Source: Halioglobus sp.
GTDB lineage: Bacteria; Pseudomonadota; Gammaproteobacteria; Pseudomonadales; Halieaceae
DNA: 64,000 nt
Direction: 5' to 3'
Assembly (NCBI GenBank): GCA_020443345.1
Contig: JAGRIH010000051.1
Location: 53,044 to 117,043, forward strand
The notes beneath the pieces were generated by a model. That model worked only from the letters and a program-made list of their open reading frames with translations. It was not told the DNA's origin and did no database searches. This document shows positions 39,283 through 49,444 of this stretch, piece after piece. The translations under genes were made by a program, and so were the position numbers. Each line of letters starts with the position of its first letter. The stretch's first letter is position 1.

Positions 39283-40491
39283 TTACTCGTGGCGCAAAGC
39301 GTCGATAGGATTGAGTCTCGCAGCCTTGCGCGCAGGAAAAAAACCAAAGAAAATCCCGATGGCGACTGCAAAGGAGAATCCCAGCAGCATGACCGCGGGA
39401 GACAACAAAAATGGCATACCCAGTCGCGACGTTGTCAGCCAGGTACCGCCGATACCGAGCAGTAATCCGATAATGCCGCCCAGCGTCGACAGCGCGACCG
39501 ACTCGACCAGAAATTGCATCAGGACGTCGCGCGCCCGCGCACCTATCGCCAGGCGAATACCGATTTCGCGGGTGCGCTCGGTGACGGACACCAGCATGAT
39601 ATTCATGATACCGATACCGCCCACCAGCAAGCTAACCGCGGCAATGGCCCCCAGCAAGATGGTCATGGTATTGGTCGTACTGGCCAGGGCCCGGGCGATG
39701 TCCTGAGTGTCTCTGACGTAGAAATCGTCGTCTTTGCCTGGTGCGATAGTTCTGCGCTGTCGAAGCAGTGACTCGATCGCCTGTTGCACCGCACCGGTAC
39801 TGCCGGCAGCCAGTGCTGACACATAGATGGTGGAAACATCGAGTTCCCCGACCAGCCGGCGCTGGACTGCCTTGATCGGCATCACGATAATCTTGTCCCG
39901 ATCCTGCCCCATGGATTGGCCTTTTTCTTCGAGGACGCCGATTACCCGACAGGCAGTGCGCCCGACACGCAATGTGGTGCCGATGGGTTCCTGACCGAGA
40001 TACATCTCGTCGATCAACGTAGCGCCAATGATACAGACGGCCGCACCGGCATCCAGTTCGTCATTCTCAAATGCCCTGCCATACGCGATACCGTGGTTGC
40101 GCACCGCGAAATAATGGTTATTCGTTCCCACCACAGGTATCGATTCATTGGCATTGCCGATGACAACGGTTGCATCGGTGGATAGCGCCGGTGCGACAAG
40201 AATGGCAGGTACCTCGCGTTCTATGGCGATGGCGTCCGCGAGGTCGAAAGGTTCGGCCGTCGTGCGCAATCCCCCCGGCCCGCGGTGTGCAGAGCCCGGC
40301 ACCACGAACAAGAGGTTTGAACCAATACTGGCAATTTCATCAGTGACTGTTCGGGTAGCGGATTGACCCAGATGCACCATGGCGACGACACTGGCAACGC
40401 CTATGATGATACCCAGCACCGTCAGAAACGAACGGAGTTTATTTCTGACCACCGCCTGCAGGGCCATGACAAAGGTGTCCAGCAGTCTCAT
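39283..40491 (-). CDS. MacB/FtsX-like ABC transporter permease
   Basis: 402 aa. One N-terminal membrane helix (VRNKLRSFLTVLGIIIGVAS), a periplasmic MacB core domain, and three C-terminal helices ending in FFPARKAARLNPIDALRHE, the FtsX family signature. With the adaptor and ATPase it forms a MacAB-like export system with ATPase and permease on separate chains. The start overlaps the ATPase stop by 4 bases. A collapsed paralogue lies at 15987-16417. Confidence 0.93.
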   Translation of the reverse strand: MRLLDTFVMALQAVVRNKLRSFLTVLGIIIGVASVVAMVHLGQSATRTVTDEIASIGSNLLFVVPGSAHRGPGGLRTTAEPFDLADAIAIEREVPAILVAPALSTDATVVIGNANESIPVVGTNNHYFAVRNHGIAYGRAFENDELDAGAAVCIIGATLIDEMYLGQEPIGTTLRVGRTACRVIGVLEEKGQSMGQDRDKIIVMPIKAVQRRLVGELDVSTIYVSALAAGSTGAVQQAIESLLRQRRTIAPGKDDDFYVRDTQDIARALASTTNTMTILLGAIAAVSLLVGGIGIMNIMLVSVTERTREIGIRLAIGARARDVLMQFLVESVALSTLGGIIGLLLGIGGTWLTTSRLGMPFLLSPAVMLLGFSFAVAIGIFFGFFPARKAARLNPIDALRHE

Positions 40492-41255
40492 GTCAGAATT
40501 TCCGCCGGCGTGCCGTCCTTCACCAGTTTGCCGTCGACAAAGTACAGAATCCGCTGCGCATGCCGGGCAATATCCGGCTCGTGGGTCACCATGATAATCG
40601 TAATACCGCGCTGTGCGCGGATCCGGGCCAACTGGGTCATGATGTCGTCGGCCGTCGCAGTATCCAGGTTGCCGGTGGGTTCGTCGGCCAGCAACACCGG
40701 TGGCTCGGTAACCAGTGCCCGGGCAATGGCAACGCGCTGCTGCTGTCCACCGGAGAGCTGGCTGGGAGTGGCCGCTTCACGGCCGGCGAGGCCGACACTG
40801 CGCAGCGCCCGCGCCGCACGCGCACGGCGCGTGGACCGCTTGATCCCCTCGTAGATCAATGGCAATTCCACATTGCCCAGGGCGCTGACCCGCGGCAGCA
40901 AATTAAAACTCTGGAAAATAAACCCCATGAAGTGACGGCGCAGCAAGGCAAGCGCATCGCGGTCGAGTCCGCCCACATGTACCCCGCGAAACAGGTAGTC
41001 ACCGGATGACGGCACATCGAGACAGCCCACCAGGTTCATACAAGTAGACTTTCCCGACCCGCTGGGCCCCATGATGGCGACAAATTCACCTTCCCGTATG
41101 GTCAGATCGACACCATCGAGAGCCTTCACCTGAGCGGCACCCGAACCATAAACCTTGTGGATACGACGCATATGAATCGTGGCGGGAGGCAAGTCGGGTG
41201 GTGCTTGAGGCTCGTCCCGGTTCTGCGCTGCGTTATTCAACGGAGTCACCGGCAA
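40488..41255 (-). CDS. MacB/LolD-like ABC transporter ATPase
   Basis: 255 aa. Walker A GPSGSGKST, signature LSGGQQQRVAIARALV, Walker B VLLADEPTGNLD, then MVTHEPDIARHAQRILYFVD. It is the MacB/LolD-type ATPase that powers the adjoining permease. It starts inside the 3' end of the adaptor gene (23-base overlap). Only its last 21 residues survive in the decayed copy at 16414. Confidence 0.95.
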   Translation of the reverse strand: MPVTPLNNAAQNRDEPQAPPDLPPATIHMRRIHKVYGSGAAQVKALDGVDLTIREGEFVAIMGPSGSGKSTCMNLVGCLDVPSSGDYLFRGVHVGGLDRDALALLRRHFMGFIFQSFNLLPRVSALGNVELPLIYEGIKRSTRRARAARALRSVGLAGREAATPSQLSGGQQQRVAIARALVTEPPVLLADEPTGNLDTATADDIMTQLARIRAQRGITIIMVTHEPDIARHAQRILYFVDGKLVKDGTPAEILT

Positions 41256-42483
41256 CGCCGATCAAAATTCTGTCACCCTCCGACAGTTCGTCACTGAGGA
41301 TTTCAGTGTATCTGCCATCGGTATAACCGGTGCGAACCAGCACACGCCGGGGTTGTTCCGCCGCGAGAACCCAGATGGTGTTGGAGGAGGCCAACGCGTG
41401 ATCATCGGCGCGACTCGCCGGGCGGCTGAACAGTCCTTCATCCCGACCCTGAGCAGCCGGAGGTGTGAAGCGAAAGGCCGTGTTGGGCACCCGCAACGCG
41501 CGCTCCCGCTTACCGGTATAAATCGTCGCTGTTGCGGTCATGCCGGGTTGGAGCAAGTGCTGCGAATTGTCAACACTCAACACCGTCGTGTACGTCACGA
41601 CATTGTCCTCGACGGTCGGATACAGGTAGACTTTCGCCACCCGGGCGTCAAACTCCCGGCCCGCCCAGGCATCGACCGTAAAGGTCGCGCGCTGGCCTGC
41701 CCTGACCATACTCACATCCGCTTCGTCCATCGAAACGTGGAGTTCCATCTGTCCCAGGTCTTGCGCGAGCAGGAAGAGCACGGGCGTTTGAAAACTCGCC
41801 GCTACCGTGGTTCCAGGCTCAATACTGCGCTGCAGCACCACACCGTTGATGGGCGACGTGATAACGGCCTTCTCCAGCCGGGTGCGCGCCTGGGATATGG
41901 TCGCCTCGGCCTGCTGCACCGTTGCTTTCGCGTAGGCCACCTGCCCTTCAGCCCGCTTGCGTTTGGCGATTGCTTCGTCCAGCGCAGCCTGGGGCAGCAT
42001 CCTCTGCTGCACTAAAGAGCGGGTCCGGCGCTCTGCTAGCTGCGCCTCTTCGAGTGTGGCGGTGGTTTCGAATAGCGATGCTCTGGCCAGGGCAAGGCCC
42101 GCCGTCGCCTGCTGCAGGGCGACGTCGAGTTCCTCGGTGTCGAACCTCGCCAGAACCTGCCCCTGGCGAATGGTGTCGTTCTCTGCAACCAGCACTTCGC
42201 GTATCAGACCGGAAATTTCCGCTCCCACCGACACTTCACTTTTAGGCTGGAGGTTGCCCGTTGCCATCGCCGTGAGCACCATGTCGGCCCGATCCAGTGT
42301 GTATGTTTGCCAGTGTACCTTTACCGGTGAAGGCCAGAACCACCACAACAGGACCGACGTGACGGCGCCGACCAGGACGAGCCAGCCCAGGGCATTGAAG
42401 CGCTTGCGGTTTTTTTCCGCCCGAATCACCTTCTGCACTTCATCTGCCATTACCTGCAGGGAAGGATCACTGGCAGTTGTCAT
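41233..42483 (-). CDS. HlyD/MacA-like periplasmic adaptor
   Basis: 416 aa from ATG 42483. A cytoplasmic N-terminal segment (MADEVQKVIRAEKNRKRFNA) precedes one membrane helix (LGWLVLVGAVTSVLLWWFW). Then come a split lipoyl domain (GAEISGLIREVLVAENDTIR and later ITSPINGVVLQRSIEPGTTV), a helical hairpin and a barrel domain. It would link the permease to an outer-membrane channel encoded elsewhere. The substrate is unknown. A paralogue with a nonsense codon and fusion lies at 16414-17460. Confidence 0.93.
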   Translation of the reverse strand: MTTASDPSLQVMADEVQKVIRAEKNRKRFNALGWLVLVGAVTSVLLWWFWPSPVKVHWQTYTLDRADMVLTAMATGNLQPKSEVSVGAEISGLIREVLVAENDTIRQGQVLARFDTEELDVALQQATAGLALARASLFETTATLEEAQLAERRTRSLVQQRMLPQAALDEAIAKRKRAEGQVAYAKATVQQAEATISQARTRLEKAVITSPINGVVLQRSIEPGTTVAASFQTPVLFLLAQDLGQMELHVSMDEADVSMVRAGQRATFTVDAWAGREFDARVAKVYLYPTVEDNVVTYTTVLSVDNSQHLLQPGMTATATIYTGKRERALRVPNTAFRFTPPAAQGRDEGLFSRPASRADDHALASSNTIWVLAAEQPRRVLVRTGYTDGRYTEILSDELSEGDRILIGVAGDSVE

Positions 42484-42848
42484 CAAGTGTTTCCATGATT
42501 GTCCTGTTGACACAAACGCATTTCTCAGCCCGGTGCGGATGACTCGGATCGCGGAGCAACGCCGACAAAAGCACTTCCAGCAGCAGACGGCGACACGGGT
42601 TGCAGCGGCCTGCGCGGCAGTGTAATGATGGATGAGATTATATCGTTTGTGCAATGGGCGTCACGGATCTTGCGCTGGTCCGGGGTAGGGTCAGATGGTC
42701 ATGAACAGATGATTGCTGTGGCGGGGTCCGGGCTGCCGTCGTGCCGGTCTGTCGTGCAACGCAAGCCGGCACTGTCTTACCGGTACGCGGTGTTGTCGCT
42801 GTATCGAGTGACTCACGTTCAGAGATTCGGGAAAAACGCGCGCTGGCG
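42484..42848. other. Intergenic region upstream of ABC cassette
   Basis: About 365 bases with no recognised gene. The bases just before the adaptor start (ATGATTGTCCT and neighbours) resemble those before the decayed copy near 17475, so part of the promoter region was duplicated as well. Confidence 0.45.
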
Positions 42849-43012
42849 TCATTTTTCTCGTACTTCCAGTAACAGTCCAAGCAGTCCCAGCGGAAAACCC
42901 GACACGGCTCCAGCCAGTCTGGACGAATATGTGCAATGGACGCCATAAATCCGCCAATCGGAATGGCGATTCCAGCAAGGGCTGTCTGCACAAACAGTTC
43001 AATCACGTTCAC
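42849..43012 (-). pseudogene. ZIP-like transporter relic, head joined to tail
   Basis: From GTG 43012 the frame gives VIELFVQTALAGIAIPIGGF, then IAHIRPDWLE, the start of a ZIP-like membrane protein family. It then passes near 42910 into another frame giving GFPLGLLGLLLEVREK and a stop at 42849, which suits the end of the last membrane helix. Only about 54 codons remain of an expected 200 or more. The GTG overlaps the stop of the upstream gene (GTGA), showing former translational coupling. Confidence 0.65.
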
Positions 43013-43296
43013 TTTGGCAATTGCCGCTCGCCGGCTTCGGCGAGCGGCGCCAGTCCTCGCCTGCGCGGTACCGGACAGGGCCGCGCGCCCACCCGGCGCG
43101 CGACGGGCGCTGTCTCGGGGGTGAAATACAGGATCAATTCACAGTGCAGCGAGTTGCGCGACTCGTGGCGCGAGTAAATGCTGGCGCCCGTGCCGATCTG
43201 ACCGTCCCTGCGATACTGCTCGAAGGCCTCGATGACGCCGGTCACGACGGGATCGCTGAGCAGGGGGTCACCGCAGTTGAGTTTGTACCAGCTCAT
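43009..43296 (-). CDS. Small conserved protein of unknown function
   Basis: 95 aa from ATG 43296 (GAGG about 5 bases upstream). It reads SWYKLNCGDPLLSDPVVTGV, then SRHESRNSLHCELILYFTPE, which matches a small conserved hypothetical family found beside ZIP-like transporter genes. No catalytic motif is known to me. It is followed, with a GTGA overlap, by the collapsed ZIP-like relic, so its partner has been lost here. Confidence 0.65.
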   Translation of the reverse strand: MSWYKLNCGDPLLSDPVVTGVIEAFEQYRRDGQIGTGASIYSRHESRNSLHCELILYFTPETAPVARRVGARPCPVPRRRGLAPLAEAGERQLPK

Positions 43297-43353
43297 CATT
43301 GCCTCGTGTGGCCATCCCCTGGCGAAATCTGCCGAACAAAAATACCGATCGGC

Positions 43354-43974
43354 TCACTCTGCGGGGCCGGTGCCGTATTTTGGCAGCCGCAAATCCAGGA
43401 GGATGGCTGCGGCGCGCAGCGTGAAGGCGGCAGTCATCGCCACCGGCATGGCGATGGCCGCCGTGCGTGGGTCCGCCTGCAGCAGTCCGTAGCTGCACGC
43501 TCCCAACAGCGCGGCGGTGACGTAGATATCCGGTTGCAGCAGCACGGCCGGGCGGCCGAGCAGGCTGTCGCGCAGCAGCGACCCAAAGGAAGCGGTCATC
43601 ATGCCCATGCCGATGGCGACGATCATCGGCGCATGCCAGGCCAGCGCTTTCATCGTGCCCAGTACCGAAAAGAGCGCCAGACCCATGGCGTCGGCCCACA
43701 GCAACACCGTGGCGAGCGTCTGGAACCGGCGCGCCAGGAACCAGGTGGCCAGGGAGGCGCCGATGCACACCCACAGGTAGGCGGGGTCACCCACCCAGAA
43801 GACCACGTCCGTATTGAGGAGTAAATCCCTCGCGGTGCCGCCGCCGATGCCGGTGATGGTGCCGAACAGGATAAAACCCAGAATATCCAGGCGCCGCTCG
43901 GCGGCCGCCAGGGCGCCGGAAATGGCAAAGACCATCACGCCCAACAGGTCAAAACCGTAAATTGCAGTGTTCAC
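43354..43974 (-). CDS. TRIC-type (UPF0126) cation channel family protein
   Basis: 206 aa from GTG 43974 (AGGAAGG upstream). Seven membrane helices in two repeats with the UPF0126 signatures FAISGALAAAERRLDILGFI, TGIGGGTARDLLL and, in the second repeat, MMTASFGSLLRDSLL. Bacterial homologues form trimeric channels for monovalent cations; others are listed as glycine transporters. Physiological role here unknown. Confidence 0.9.
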   Translation of the reverse strand: MNTAIYGFDLLGVMVFAISGALAAAERRLDILGFILFGTITGIGGGTARDLLLNTDVVFWVGDPAYLWVCIGASLATWFLARRFQTLATVLLWADAMGLALFSVLGTMKALAWHAPMIVAIGMGMMTASFGSLLRDSLLGRPAVLLQPDIYVTAALLGACSYGLLQADPRTAAIAMPVAMTAAFTLRAAAILLDLRLPKYGTGPAE

Positions 43975-44158
43975 CCGCCTTCCTGTTTCGTTCTGCCAGT
44001 TCCGCCAGCCCGAGGCCAAACTGACAGAAATCCGTCGCATGCGCAAGCGGGCTTCGCAGCCCGTTCCCTGCCAACCATCGGTGCTTTGTCTGGCTATATC
44101 AGTGCGTGGTGGCTTACTATGTCAGCGAGGACTTTACTACATAGGGACTGCAAGAGCG

Positions 44159-44392
44159 ATGCGCGACAACTGGCTGCAGCCCGCCGCCCTTTTTGCCTTT
44201 GTGATTCTGGCCATCGCACTGCTGGCGTGGCTGACCCTGTCGGATGATCCGGACCCCTGCGCGCAACAGCGCAGCGACGTCGGCGCCGCGGTGCTGGCGG
44301 ACGAGGGAGGCGACCAGGACGCGCTGGTCAACCGCGCCATCATCCTGCGCGGCAAATGTGAAAAACCGGAAAAGCGCGAAAAAGATCAGTAG
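44159..44392 (+). CDS. Small single-pass membrane protein, unknown
   Basis: 77 aa. One N-terminal membrane helix (LQPAALFAFVILAIALLAWL) and a short acidic then basic tail with two Cys. The ribosome site is weak. No family recognised. It ends 7 bases inside the 3' end of sohB on the opposite strand. Called because the hydrophobic/charged layout is protein-like; a chance frame cannot be excluded. Confidence 0.5.
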   Translation: MRDNWLQPAALFAFVILAIALLAWLTLSDDPDPCAQQRSDVGAAVLADEGGDQDALVNRAIILRGKCEKPEKREKDQ

Positions 44393-45450
44393 GTATTGCG
44401 CTCCCGACCGGTCTGCCAGATACGCAGGAAGGTTTTCTCCAGGGCGCCTTCGGCTGCCATGCCCAGTTTTTCCTGCCAGTTCTTCTTGTGCTCGAAACGC
44501 ACCTCGTACACATCCCAGTCCGCCAGCCGCCCCTGAATGAAGGCGTCGCTGGTCTGCAATTCGTCCACCAGGCCCTCTGTCAGCGCCTGTTGTCCGTACC
44601 AAACCTCCCCCGTCGCGACCTTCGCGACATCCAGGGATGGCCGGTTGGCGCTGACGAAAGTCTTGAACAACTCGTGGGTCTGTTCCAGTTCCTCGATAAA
44701 TTTCTCGCGGCCTTTTTCCGTGTTTTCACCAAACAGGGTCAGGGTGCGTTTGTATTCGCCGGCCGTAAGCAGCTCGAAGTCGATATCGTGCTTCTGCAGC
44801 AGGCGGTGGAAATTGGGCAGTTGAGCCAGTACGCCAATCGACCCCAGCACCGCGAAGGGCGCGGCGATGATCCGGTCCGCCACACAGGCCATCATGTAGC
44901 CGCCGCTGGCCGCCACTTTGTCGACCGCGATGACCAGCGGCACCCTGGCACTGCTGATACGCTGCAGTTGACTGGCGGCCAGACCGTAGCTGTGTACCAG
45001 TCCGCCGGAGCTTTCCACCTTTACCAGGATTTCATCGCCGGCCTGAATCTGCGGCAGCACGGCGGAGATCTCCTCGCGCAGGTTGTCGGTCGCGCTGGCT
45101 TTGATATCGCCGTCGAAGGACAGCACGTACAGGCGCTTGCGTCTGTCCTGCGCCGATTCGGCACCCGCTTTCCTGCGCTGTTTTTTCGCCTGTTTGGCCT
45201 TCGTCTTCTCGGCTTTCTTGTCCGCTTTGCGCTGTGCTTTGCGCGTATCGGGGTCTGCCACCGCCGCCTCGATCGTGTCCCGGATATGGCGATACCTGTC
45301 GTTGAGATGGCGCACTTCGATGTGCCCCTCGTGTTGTTCCATTTTGTGGCGGTGCCCGATGGACACCAGGCCGGCAGCCACGATGAGTATCGCGGCCACG
45401 AAGGTTACCGCCTGGGCGAGAAACAGGCCGTATTCGTAGATGAATTCCAA
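44386..45450 (-). CDS. sohB: SohB-type membrane S49 peptidase
   Basis: 354 aa from TTG 45450, which has GGAG 8 bases upstream; a much longer in-frame extension overlaps nhaB and is spurious. N-terminal membrane helix (AQAVTFVAAILIVAAGLV), a Lys-rich linker of about 30 residues, then the S49 domain with the catalytic Ser in DKVAASGGYMMA and the Lys in GEYKRTLTLFGENTEKGREK. It cuts membrane or signal peptides in the periplasm. Divergent from nhaB. Confidence 0.92.
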   Translation of the reverse strand: MEFIYEYGLFLAQAVTFVAAILIVAAGLVSIGHRHKMEQHEGHIEVRHLNDRYRHIRDTIEAAVADPDTRKAQRKADKKAEKTKAKQAKKQRRKAGAESAQDRRKRLYVLSFDGDIKASATDNLREEISAVLPQIQAGDEILVKVESSGGLVHSYGLAASQLQRISSARVPLVIAVDKVAASGGYMMACVADRIIAAPFAVLGSIGVLAQLPNFHRLLQKHDIDFELLTAGEYKRTLTLFGENTEKGREKFIEELEQTHELFKTFVSANRPSLDVAKVATGEVWYGQQALTEGLVDELQTSDAFIQGRLADWDVYEVRFEHKKNWQEKLGMAAEGALEKTFLRIWQTGRERNTY

Positions 45451-45729
45451 CTGTCTACTCCATCTATCCGTGTGCGCTTGCCGTACTCGGCTGTGTGTGC
45501 GCCGCGCCGACAGCGACGCGACTGCCGTCGCGGTCGCATCGCAGTTTGGCCGATCCAAAGCGGGCGGCGACGGATCGGCTATGGTATGCCCAGCTCGCGT
45601 TGCGGGCAAGACTGGCTGGCCGGCGCCAGGGCTGCTGCAACTGGATTTTTTTGGATGACTGGCCTTATGCAGGCCGCTTGATTCACGTAGAATGCAGCCC
45701 TCCCAATACCCACAAGAACTAGAGCGACC

Positions 45730-47235
45730 ATGACCGAAACGACTAGCCGCGCCCTGTGGACCAATTTTCTCGGCCCCTCTCCCGGGTGGTACAAAAAAAC
45801 GATCGTGTGCTTTTTGTTGCTCAACCCGCTGGCGCTGTACACGCTGGGGCCCTTCGTCACCGGCTGGTTTCTGATCGCCGAGTTCATTTTTACCCTGGCG
45901 CTGGCGCTGCGGTGTTATCCGCTGCAACCGGGGGGGCTGCTGGCCATTGAAGCGATCCTGCTGGGGATGACATCCCCCGAAATGGTGTACCACGAGGCGG
46001 TGGCCAACTTTGAAGTCATCCTGCTGCTGATGTTCATGGTGGCCGGTATCTACTTCATGAAGGAACTGTTGTTGTTCGTGTTCACGCGCATTTTGCTCAA
46101 TGTGCGCTCGAAAATTGTACTGTCCCTGCTGTTTTCCCTGGTTGCGGCGGTTCTTTCCGCATTTCTCGACGCATTGACGGTGACCGCGGTGCTGATCAGT
46201 GTCGGCGTCGGTTTTTTCTCCGTGTACCACAAGGTGGCGTCGGGCAAGCAGCTCAGCCACGAGGGCCACGACCACTCGGTGGACGACTCGGTGCAGGAGG
46301 TCAATCGCAAGGATTTAGAGGCGTTTCGGGCGTTTCTGCGCAGCCTGTTGATGCACGGCGCGGTGGGCACCGCGCTCGGCGGCGTCTGCACCCTGGTCGG
46401 GGAGCCGCAGAACCTGCTGATAGCCACGGTCGCGGGTTGGAGCTTCGCCGAGTTTTTTGTGCTCATGGCGCCGGTCACGATGCCGGTGCTGGCCGCGGGC
46501 CTGGCCACCTGCGTCCTGCTGGAGTGGAGCGGCAGATTCGGCTACGGCTCCGAGCTTCCCGACAACGTGCGCCAGGTGCTGATCGATTTCCAGGCCACGG
46601 AAGAAACCCAGCGCAACGCACGCACCAACGCGCGCCTGGTGGTGCAGGCGATAGTGGCCGCCATTTTGGTGCTCGGCCTGGCTTTTCACCTGGCTGCCGT
46701 CGGCCTTATCGGCCTCATGGTGATCGTGCTGTTGACGGCGTTCAACGGCGTGGTGGAGGAACACCAACTGGGTCATGCCTTTGAAGAAGCCCTGCCCTTT
46801 ACCGCTCTACTGGTGGTGTTTTTTGCCATCGTCGCGGTGATTCACGAGCAGCACCTGTTTACGCCGGTGATCGACGCAGTGCTGGCCATGGATTCTTCGG
46901 CTCGGCCGCCGATGTTTTTTCTGGCCAACGGCGTGCTGTCCATGATCAGCGACAACGTGTTCGTGGCCACGGTCTACATCAACGAAGTGAAGGCCGCGCT
47001 GGATGCGGGCACCATTACCCGCTGGGAGTTCGACCACCTCGCCGTGGCCATCAATACCGGCACCAATCTGCCCAGCGTCGCCACGCCCAACGGCCAGGCC
47101 GCCTTCCTGTTCCTGCTGACCTCGGCGCTGGCGCCGCTGATTCGCCTGTCCTATGGCCGCATGGTGATCATGGCTCTGCCCTACACGCTGGTGCTCGGCG
47201 GTGTCGGCTTTGCCTGCGTGGCCCTGTTTGTCTGA
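45730..47235 (+). CDS. nhaB: Na+/H+ antiporter NhaB
   Basis: 501 aa, usual NhaB length. About 12 membrane helices; conserved segments include [14 protein letters not shown] at the N-terminus, [39 protein letters not shown] and the end-region [19 protein letters not shown]. It exports sodium in exchange for protons, fitting a saline habitat. An N-type ATPase in the same window might also move sodium, but the two are 20 kb apart. Confidence 0.95.
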   Translation: MTETTSRALWTNFLGPSPGWYKKTIVCFLLLNPLALYTLGPFVTGWFLIAEFIFTLALALRCYPLQPGGLLAIEAILLGMTSPEMVYHEAVANFEVILLLMFMVAGIYFMKELLLFVFTRILLNVRSKIVLSLLFSLVAAVLSAFLDALTVTAVLISVGVGFFSVYHKVASGKQLSHEGHDHSVDDSVQEVNRKDLEAFRAFLRSLLMHGAVGTALGGVCTLVGEPQNLLIATVAGWSFAEFFVLMAPVTMPVLAAGLATCVLLEWSGRFGYGSELPDNVRQVLIDFQATEETQRNARTNARLVVQAIVAAILVLGLAFHLAAVGLIGLMVIVLLTAFNGVVEEHQLGHAFEEALPFTALLVVFFAIVAVIHEQHLFTPVIDAVLAMDSSARPPMFFLANGVLSMISDNVFVATVYINEVKAALDAGTITRWEFDHLAVAINTGTNLPSVATPNGQAAFLFLLTSALAPLIRLSYGRMVIMALPYTLVLGGVGFACVALFV

Positions 47236-47250
47236 AGCGGCAGCTCGGCA

Positions 47251-47967
47251 TCAAAGCTCGCGCCACAACACCCTGCCGCCGCTGTCTGCAGCGATCGCAT
47301 CCAACTGGCTTTCATGTGCGGCCAGCTCTTTTGCGCTGGCGCGAATGACCGGCAGCGGCGCGCGGTCGGCGGACAGCCGGATCAGGTGATCGCCCCGGGC
47401 TAAGCCGTCATCGCCCCGAGCGCCCGTCTCGGACAGCGCGAAGGCGGTCTGCCCCCCGGTCATGGCCAGGTACACATCCGCCAGAATTTCCGCATCGAGC
47501 AGTGCGCCGTGCAGTTCGCGCTGCGAGTTGTCGACCAGGTAACGCTGGCACAGTGCGTCGAGATTGTTGCGCTGCCCCGGGTGCTTGGCGCGCGCCATCA
47601 CCAGCGTGTCCACTACCGTGCAATACGCCTGCAGTTCGTCTTGTCCCGCGCCCAGGCGCTGTAATTCGCTGTCGAGAAAGCCCAGATCGAAGGGCGCGTT
47701 GTGGATGATCAGTTCCGCGCCGGCGACGTAGGCCAGGAAGTCGGCGGCGATCTGCTCGAACAGGGGCTTGTCCGCGAGAAAGTCACTGGTGATGCCGTGT
47801 ACTTCAATCGCACCCTGATCGATCTCGCGCCGGGGATTGATGTAGTGGTGGAAATGGTTGCCGGTCAGCTTGCGGTTGACGAGCTCCACGCAGCCGATTT
47901 CGATGATACGGTGGCCCTGGGACACGTCCAGGCCGGTGGTCTCTGTGTCGAGTACAACCTGTCTCAT
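47251..47967 (-). CDS. dnaQ: DNA polymerase III epsilon subunit (proofreading)
   Basis: 238 aa. DEDDh exonuclease: LDTETTGLD (Exo I), NAPFDLGFLD (Exo II) and LHGALLDAEILADVY (Exo III with the His/Asp). It removes misincorporated bases in the polymerase III core. It lies downstream of rnhA on the same strand; dnaQ and rnhA neighbour each other in many gammaproteobacteria, though usually divergent in E. coli. Confidence 0.95.
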   Translation of the reverse strand: MRQVVLDTETTGLDVSQGHRIIEIGCVELVNRKLTGNHFHHYINPRREIDQGAIEVHGITSDFLADKPLFEQIAADFLAYVAGAELIIHNAPFDLGFLDSELQRLGAGQDELQAYCTVVDTLVMARAKHPGQRNNLDALCQRYLVDNSQRELHGALLDAEILADVYLAMTGGQTAFALSETGARGDDGLARGDHLIRLSADRAPLPVIRASAKELAAHESQLDAIAADSGGRVLWREL

Positions 47968-48099
47968 GGGCTACCTCAGTACGCCTGCCAGCGAATGTCG
48001 CCGGACACTGCGCCCAGCGCACCGTTACCACCACGGGGCGCTGGCAAGGGCGCACACGGTGGTGCGGCATACCCGGCGCCCCGGCAGGGCCGGCCACCC

Positions 48100-48540
48100 C
48101 TACCGCTGGGCGAGTTCATCGATGCCGCGATTGGCGAGTTGGTCCGCGATTTCGTTTTCCCGGTGACCGCTGTGTCCCTTTACCCAGTGCCAAGACACCC
48201 GGTGGCGCTGGTTCTGTTCGTCCAGTGCCTGCCACAGGTCGACGTTCTTGACCGGTTTGCGCCCCGCCGTCTTCCAGCCCTGTTTCTTCCAGCCTTCCAG
48301 CCAGGTGGTGATACCGTTCCTGACGTAGCTCGAGTCGGTGGTGAGCGCGACAGTGCAGGGCTCGCGCAGGGCTCGCAGGCCTTCGATCGCCGCCCGCAGT
48401 TCCATGCGATTGTTGGTGGTGTCGGCTTCGCCACCGTAAAGTTCACGCTCCACGCCGCGATAGCGCAGCAGCACACCCCAGCCGCCCGGTCCGGGATTGC
48501 CGCGGCAGGCGCCGTCGGTAAACATCTCCACACCCTTCAA
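48100..48540 (-). CDS. rnhA: Ribonuclease HI
   Basis: 146 aa from TTG 48540, overlapping the stop of the methyltransferase (TTGA). This start aligns with the usual [17 protein letters not shown] 48531 or ATG 48525 are alternatives. Catalytic acids: Asp in [11 protein letters not shown], Glu in [13 protein letters not shown], Asp in [10 protein letters not shown], and the late [15 protein letters not shown]. It degrades RNA in RNA-DNA hybrids. Conserved neighbourhood with gloB, a methyltransferase and dnaQ. Confidence 0.94.
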   Translation of the reverse strand: MKGVEMFTDGACRGNPGPGGWGVLLRYRGVERELYGGEADTTNNRMELRAAIEGLRALREPCTVALTTDSSYVRNGITTWLEGWKKQGWKTAGRKPVKNVDLWQALDEQNQRHRVSWHWVKGHSGHRENEIADQLANRGIDELAQR

Positions 48541-49349
48541 GCCGCCGCGTTCCCCGCGTCCGAATTGACCATAGCGCGCCCGCGCCGCGCCGCTGTTGCC
48601 GGGGTCGGGCTGGGGGCTGCGGCCGGCTTGGGGACGGCCAGTCCCATCAGGCGCTGGCGCCGCAGGAACTGCAGGCGCGGCTTGTGCAATGCGCCGACCT
48701 GCTTTATCGCGTGCACGATATAAATACCACCGCCGGGCAGATTGTGCCGGTTGCTCCAGGCATCGCAGCCCAGCAGCCACTGCCGCAGTTTGCGTCCGCC
48801 AAAGGGTGGCACGGCGTAGCAGCGCCTGGCGCACTGCACGTCGCAGCCCAGCAGGCGCAGCCAGTCGGTCAGCCGCTTCTCGCTGACCGGGCTGTGCCGG
48901 CGCCACAGCGACTGCCGGGACAAGCCGCGCAGGTACAGGTTGGCCCCCATCAGGCTGTGCGGGTTGAAACCCACCACCAGCAGGTGCCCCTGGGGCGTGA
49001 GCACGCGCTGTATCTCGCGCAGCACCTGATGGGGGTTGGCGGTGAACTCGAGACTGTGGTGGGCTATCACGATATCGATGCTGTCACCATCGAACGGTAA
49101 CTCCGCAGCATCGGCCACCAGTCCGATGCCCTGCCCGGGCCGTGCGGCACAGTAGATGCGGTGGTTGATCCGGCTCGAGTCAAACAGCGGCTGTTCGCGG
49201 GTGATGCCCAGTTGCAGGATGTGATAGCCGAAGGACGTGTCGAGAAACTCCCTGCAGGCGGCCTGGGTGCACGCCAGCAGATAGCGGCCGTTGTCCCGGG
49301 CATACCAGGATTCCAGTCGCGTGGAAATGTCGCTACACTCGGTGTTCAT
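48537..49349 (-). CDS. SAM-dependent methyltransferase (YafS-like)
   Basis: 270 aa from ATG 49349; ATGs at 49361 and 49409 are also possible and none has a good ribosome site. Class I Rossmann methyltransferase with a modified motif I ([20 protein letters not shown]) and post-[21 protein letters not shown]. Position between gloB and rnhA matches E. coli YafS. The last 40 residues are a low-complexity Ala/Pro/Arg tail. Substrate unknown. Confidence 0.88.
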   Translation of the reverse strand: MNTECSDISTRLESWYARDNGRYLLACTQAACREFLDTSFGYHILQLGITREQPLFDSSRINHRIYCAARPGQGIGLVADAAELPFDGDSIDIVIAHHSLEFTANPHQVLREIQRVLTPQGHLLVVGFNPHSLMGANLYLRGLSRQSLWRRHSPVSEKRLTDWLRLLGCDVQCARRCYAVPPFGGRKLRQWLLGCDAWSNRHNLPGGGIYIVHAIKQVGALHKPRLQFLRRQRLMGLAVPKPAAAPSPTPATAARRGRAMVNSDAGNAAA

Positions 49350-49444
49350 GTGACGGTTCATCTGTGGTACCGCTGGTTCGACTTGCCGCAGGCGGCGCGA
49401 AGCACTCATGTTACTGTATTTTAATCCAATTGAAACGGTGTCCC

